Source: Microbacterium sp. (GTDB lineage: Bacteria > Actinomycetota > Actinomycetes > Actinomycetales > Microbacteriaceae). Taken from it: a stretch of 64,000 bases of DNA. This document shows positions 62,701 to 64,000 of this stretch, in pieces (position 1 is the first letter of the stretch; every line of letters begins with the position of its first letter). The DNA lies in the NCBI GenBank assembly GCA_013823625.1, contig PNMM01000002.1, positions 513,061-577,060 of the forward strand, given 5' to 3'. The position numbers and the translations under genes were made by a program. Below the pieces are notes generated by a model. The model searched no databases, was not told the DNA's origin, and saw only the letters and a program-made list of their open reading frames with translations.

Positions 62701-63258
62701 GCTGACGACGGCCGAGACCTTGACCGAGACGTAGTCGACGTCGGGTCGCTTGACGAGCTCGGTGATGCCCGCGAGGCGACGGTCGGCCTCGCCGTCGCCC
62801 AGAACGGCCTCGCCGAGCAAGTTGATGTTGAGGCGGTCGCCACTGCTCTGCAGCCGGTTGAGCGTGCGACCCAACCGGCTCGGCGTTGCGTCAACAACGA
62901 GGTGCCCGACCATTCCCCGCAGCACGCGCCGCGCGATCGGCACGATCGGCCACGGAGCGATGCGGGCAAGAGGCCCGCCGATCGCAATGAGCACACGCAG
63001 GGGCCAGGGCAAGAAGCTCGGGATGCGCGCCGCCAGCTGCTCGAGATTGCGCGCCGCAACGCCCAGGTCGTCGGGCCGCGCGACCCGGTCGACGAAGCCG
63101 ATGGCAAACTCGAGCCCCACCTCGTCCTGCAGCAGCCCGGCCAGACGCTCGGCGCCCGCATCGGGCCGCGCTCCCTCGGCCGCGCTCAGCCATTGCCGCA
63201 CGAGGGCGACAGCGGCGTCGGCGTCGGGCTGGGCGTGCGGCTGCGGGCTCGTCGTCAT
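59737..63258 (-). CDS. putA: Bifunctional proline dehydrogenase / delta-1-pyrroline-5-carboxylate dehydrogenase
   Basis: 1173 residues from ATG 63258; a longer frame upstream runs antisense to the LysR gene and is rejected. Residues about 80-470 are the FAD-dependent proline dehydrogenase barrel (GVTPTFLNLDMEEFRDLDL, GIKVRVVKGANLAMERVD). Residues about 540-1030 are the aldehyde dehydrogenase (LTVVAPPWNFPVAIAAGGVL, AETSGKNAIVI, and FGHAGQKCSAASLAI with the catalytic Cys). It oxidises proline to glutamate in two steps. No N-terminal DNA-binding domain is present, so regulation falls to the divergent LysR protein. Confidence 0.95.
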   Translation of the reverse strand: MTTSPQPHAQPDADAAVALVRQWLSAAEGARPDAGAERLAGLLQDEVGLEFAIGFVDRVARPDDLGVAARNLEQLAARIPSFLPWPLRVLIAIGGPLARIAPWPIVPIARRVLRGMVGHLVVDATPSRLGRTLNRLQSSGDRLNINLLGEAVLGDGEADRRLAGITELVKRPDVDYVSVKVSAVVSQLSMWAFDETVDRVVERLTPLYETAALGVTPTFLNLDMEEFRDLDLTIEVFQRLLDRPSLRQYEAGIVLQAYLPEALPALERLTAWAQERRAAGGAGIKVRVVKGANLAMERVDAALHDWPVAVLPSKRDTDANYKRVLESALRPDRVDAVRIGLAGHNLFDIAWAWLLADSRGVSDRVEVEMLLGMASAQADAVRATVGHLLLYTPVVYPRDFESAISYLIRRLEENASTENFLSGVFELSSSPEIFEREEQRFRESLAAVKAAPAAPEPHRVQNRLTERPVDEQDALPEPGGVRAGFENTPDTDVALPANREWARAILERAVTTTRGAALVDASGVASVAAVERIVADTREAAAAWAARSVDERAGILHAAGRMLAARRADLLEVMAAEAGKTLAEGDPEVSEAIDFAHYYAESARDLARIDDATFTPARLTVVAPPWNFPVAIAAGGVLAALAAGSAVIIKPAPQTRRSAAVMVDALWDAGVPREVLRFVDAPENEVGQALIAHPAVDRVVLTGAWQTAELFRSWRADLPLLAETSGKNAIVITPSADIDLAVADLVKSAFGHAGQKCSAASLAILVGSVATSARFERQLVDAVRTLRVGRPLDPTEVVGPLTERASGKLLDALTVLDEGEEWLIEPRALDATGELWSPGVRRGVVGGSTFHTTEYFGPVLGLMRARTLDEALDLQNATAFGLTAGLHSLDADEVAYWLDHVEAGNLYVNRGITGAIVRRQPFGGWKRSSVGGSTKAGGPSYVMGFGSFSPVARKPRQNLSLKGLDRGVREVLEASQPGLDFAGFDAARAGAMSDQRAWDDEFGVARDASQLGAGAGQVVERNVLRYRRTPVTVRAAEGAAMADLVRVLLAATRAGSRVDISSATPLPATLLALLESGISTLRVASIAIETDARFGERVLESRPARIRLIAPNGAETARELYEALGGDPDVAIWSGPVTAAGRVELLPFVREQAVSITAHRFGNPFAAMAELEL

Positions 63259-63314
63259 GCCTTCAGTCTGGCCCGTCGTGCTGTGTGCGAAAAGTGATGA
63301 TTGTCGTACACTCC

Positions 63315-63333
63315 TGTTCGACTGCGTCGAACA
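63315..63333. promoter_or_regulatory. LysR-type operator between putA and lysR-like gene
   Basis: TGTTCGAC (63315-63322) and GTCGAACA (63326-63333) form perfect 8-bp inverted arms around TGC, containing a T-N11-A LysR box (TTCGAC-TGC-GTCGAA). It is 20 bases before the LysR start and 57 bases before putA. Confidence 0.8.
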
Positions 63334-63352
63334 ATCGAAAGGGCGGTGCGCA

Positions 63353-64000
63353 ATGCTCGATCTCAAGCGTCTCTCGCTCTTGCGCGAAGTGCATCGCCGC
63401 GGCACGCTGCACGCCGTCGCTCGCGCGCTGTCGTACAGCCCCTCGACCATCTCGCAGCAACTGAGCTTGCTCGAGCGCGAGGCCGGTGTCGCCCTGCTCG
63501 AACGCGCGGGCCGTCGCGTGCACCTCACGGCCGCGGGCCAATTGCTCGTCGAGCGGTCGAGCGCTTTGCTCGACGAGTTTGAGCAACTCGAAGCTGACCT
63601 TGTCGCGGCCAGCGGAACCGTCACGGGCACCGTGCGACTCGCGGTGTTTCAGTCAGCGGCGCTCGGCATTGTGCCTCGGGCCCTGAGCCTGCTGGCCCAG
63701 GAGCATCCGCAATTGCGCGTCGAGATCACGCAGCGCGAGCCCGAAAGCGCCCTCGACGAAGTCTGGGCACGCACGTTCGACCTCGTGATCGCCGAAGAGT
63801 ATCCGGCGCACTCGGCGCCCCTGCGGCGCGACCTTGACCGCGTGCCACTTGTGAACGATGGGCTGCGGCTGGGGGTGCCCCCCGGCCACGTGCCGCACGG
63901 CGCTGCGGGCGGCGACGACGCGCAGGGCATCCGCTCCATGGGTGACGCCTCGCGCATGGCCTGGGTCATGGAACCGCGCGGAACCGCCTCGCGGCACTGG
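63353..64000 (+). CDS. LysR-family regulator, N-terminal part, cut by the window end
   Basis: At least 216 residues from ATG 63353, still open at base 64000. The LysR helix-turn-helix is clear (LDLKRLSLLREVHRRGTLHA, ARALSYSPSTISQQLSLLE) followed by the linker LTAAGQLLVERSSALLDEFEQ and the first half of the effector domain (TVRLAVFQSAALGIVPRALS). Divergent from putA with a palindrome between them, so likely the proline-responsive activator or repressor of putA. Confidence 0.93.
   Translation, partial: MLDLKRLSLLREVHRRGTLHAVARALSYSPSTISQQLSLLEREAGVALLERAGRRVHLTAAGQLLVERSSALLDEFEQLEADLVAASGTVTGTVRLAVFQSAALGIVPRALSLLAQEHPQLRVEITQREPESALDEVWARTFDLVIAEEYPAHSAPLRRDLDRVPLVNDGLRLGVPPGHVPHGAAGGDDAQGIRSMGDASRMAWVMEPRGTASRHW

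Noticed and set aside
61003..63297. Long plus-strand open frame (764 codons) opposite putA
   Set aside because: It mirrors putA codon structure, is rich in Arg, His and Asp as expected for antisense frames of GC-rich genes, and has no family motif. The minus-strand reading is an obvious PutA.
59737..63630. PutA frame extended to 1297 codons
   Set aside because: The extra N-terminal part is antisense to the LysR gene and crosses the palindromic operator; ATG 63258 gives a normal PutA.

Overview
This window is a high-GC, densely packed stretch of an actinobacterial chromosome. The reading frames, the many ATGA/GTGA start-stop overlaps, an IdeR/DtxR-type iron box, F420-type and HmuUV-type genes, and importers without their own ATPase point to Actinomycetota. 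Microbacteriaceae is my best guess, but that is inference; there is no rRNA or marker gene here to settle it. I found no tRNA, rRNA, CRISPR array, insertion sequence or prophage gene.

Layout. 0-3.5 kb: end of a beta-glucoside uptake operon (two ABC permeases, GH1 beta-glucosidase, LacI regulator). 3.5-10.2 kb: small housekeeping and membrane genes, a haem-type permease/ATPase pair joined to a lipoate-ligase-like gene, a sulfurtransferase, an unexplained 318-bp intergenic stretch with a long inverted repeat, and a lipase-like hydrolase. 10.2-13.6 kb: the transglutaminase / alpha-E / circularly permuted ATP-grasp cluster, of unknown function. 13.7-18.6 kb: xylose genes (PfkB sugar kinase, xylB, xylA, divergent ROK regulator with a clear palindromic operator). 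18.7-24.5 kb: aldo/keto reductase, then the L-rhamnose operon rhaI-rhaM-rhaE-rhaB.

24.6-36.5 kb is the most interesting part: a LacI regulator, a secreted enzyme whose GH99-like catalytic domain appears to be interrupted by an FG-GAP/VCBS repeat block, a GH127-like enzyme, a GH78 alpha-L-rhamnosidase, a solute-binding lipoprotein, two ABC permeases and a divergent AraC regulator. This block has visibly lower GC, and by hand count it lacks the enrichment of the hexamer GGATGC/GCATCC seen in neighbouring DNA. It therefore looks like an acquired glycan-utilisation locus placed beside the host rhamnose operon. The likely flow is: extracellular cleavage of a rhamnose-containing glycan, import of fragments, release of L-rhamnose in the cytoplasm by GH78, then RhaI, RhaB and RhaE to glycolytic intermediates and L-lactate. 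36.6-40.2 kb adds a GntR regulator, an LldD-like L-lactate dehydrogenase, and an FAH hydrolase/SDR pair typical of the lower non-phosphorylated 6-deoxyhexonate pathway.

40.2-48.3 kb: P450 and divergent LLM-type oxidoreductase, a serine hydrolase and two alpha/beta hydrolases, an APC permease, an acyl-CoA dehydrogenase relative, and a DoxX/HxlR divergent pair. 48.4-55.8 kb: DrrAB-type exporter, kynureninase, a complete ferric-iron ABC importer under an IdeR-like box, and an Lrp-type regulator. 55.8-64 kb: SulP transporter, an unknown membrane protein with its YtrA-type GntR regulator and a perfect operator-like palindrome, a secreted protein of unknown function, bifunctional PutA, and the start of a divergent LysR regulator cut by the window end.
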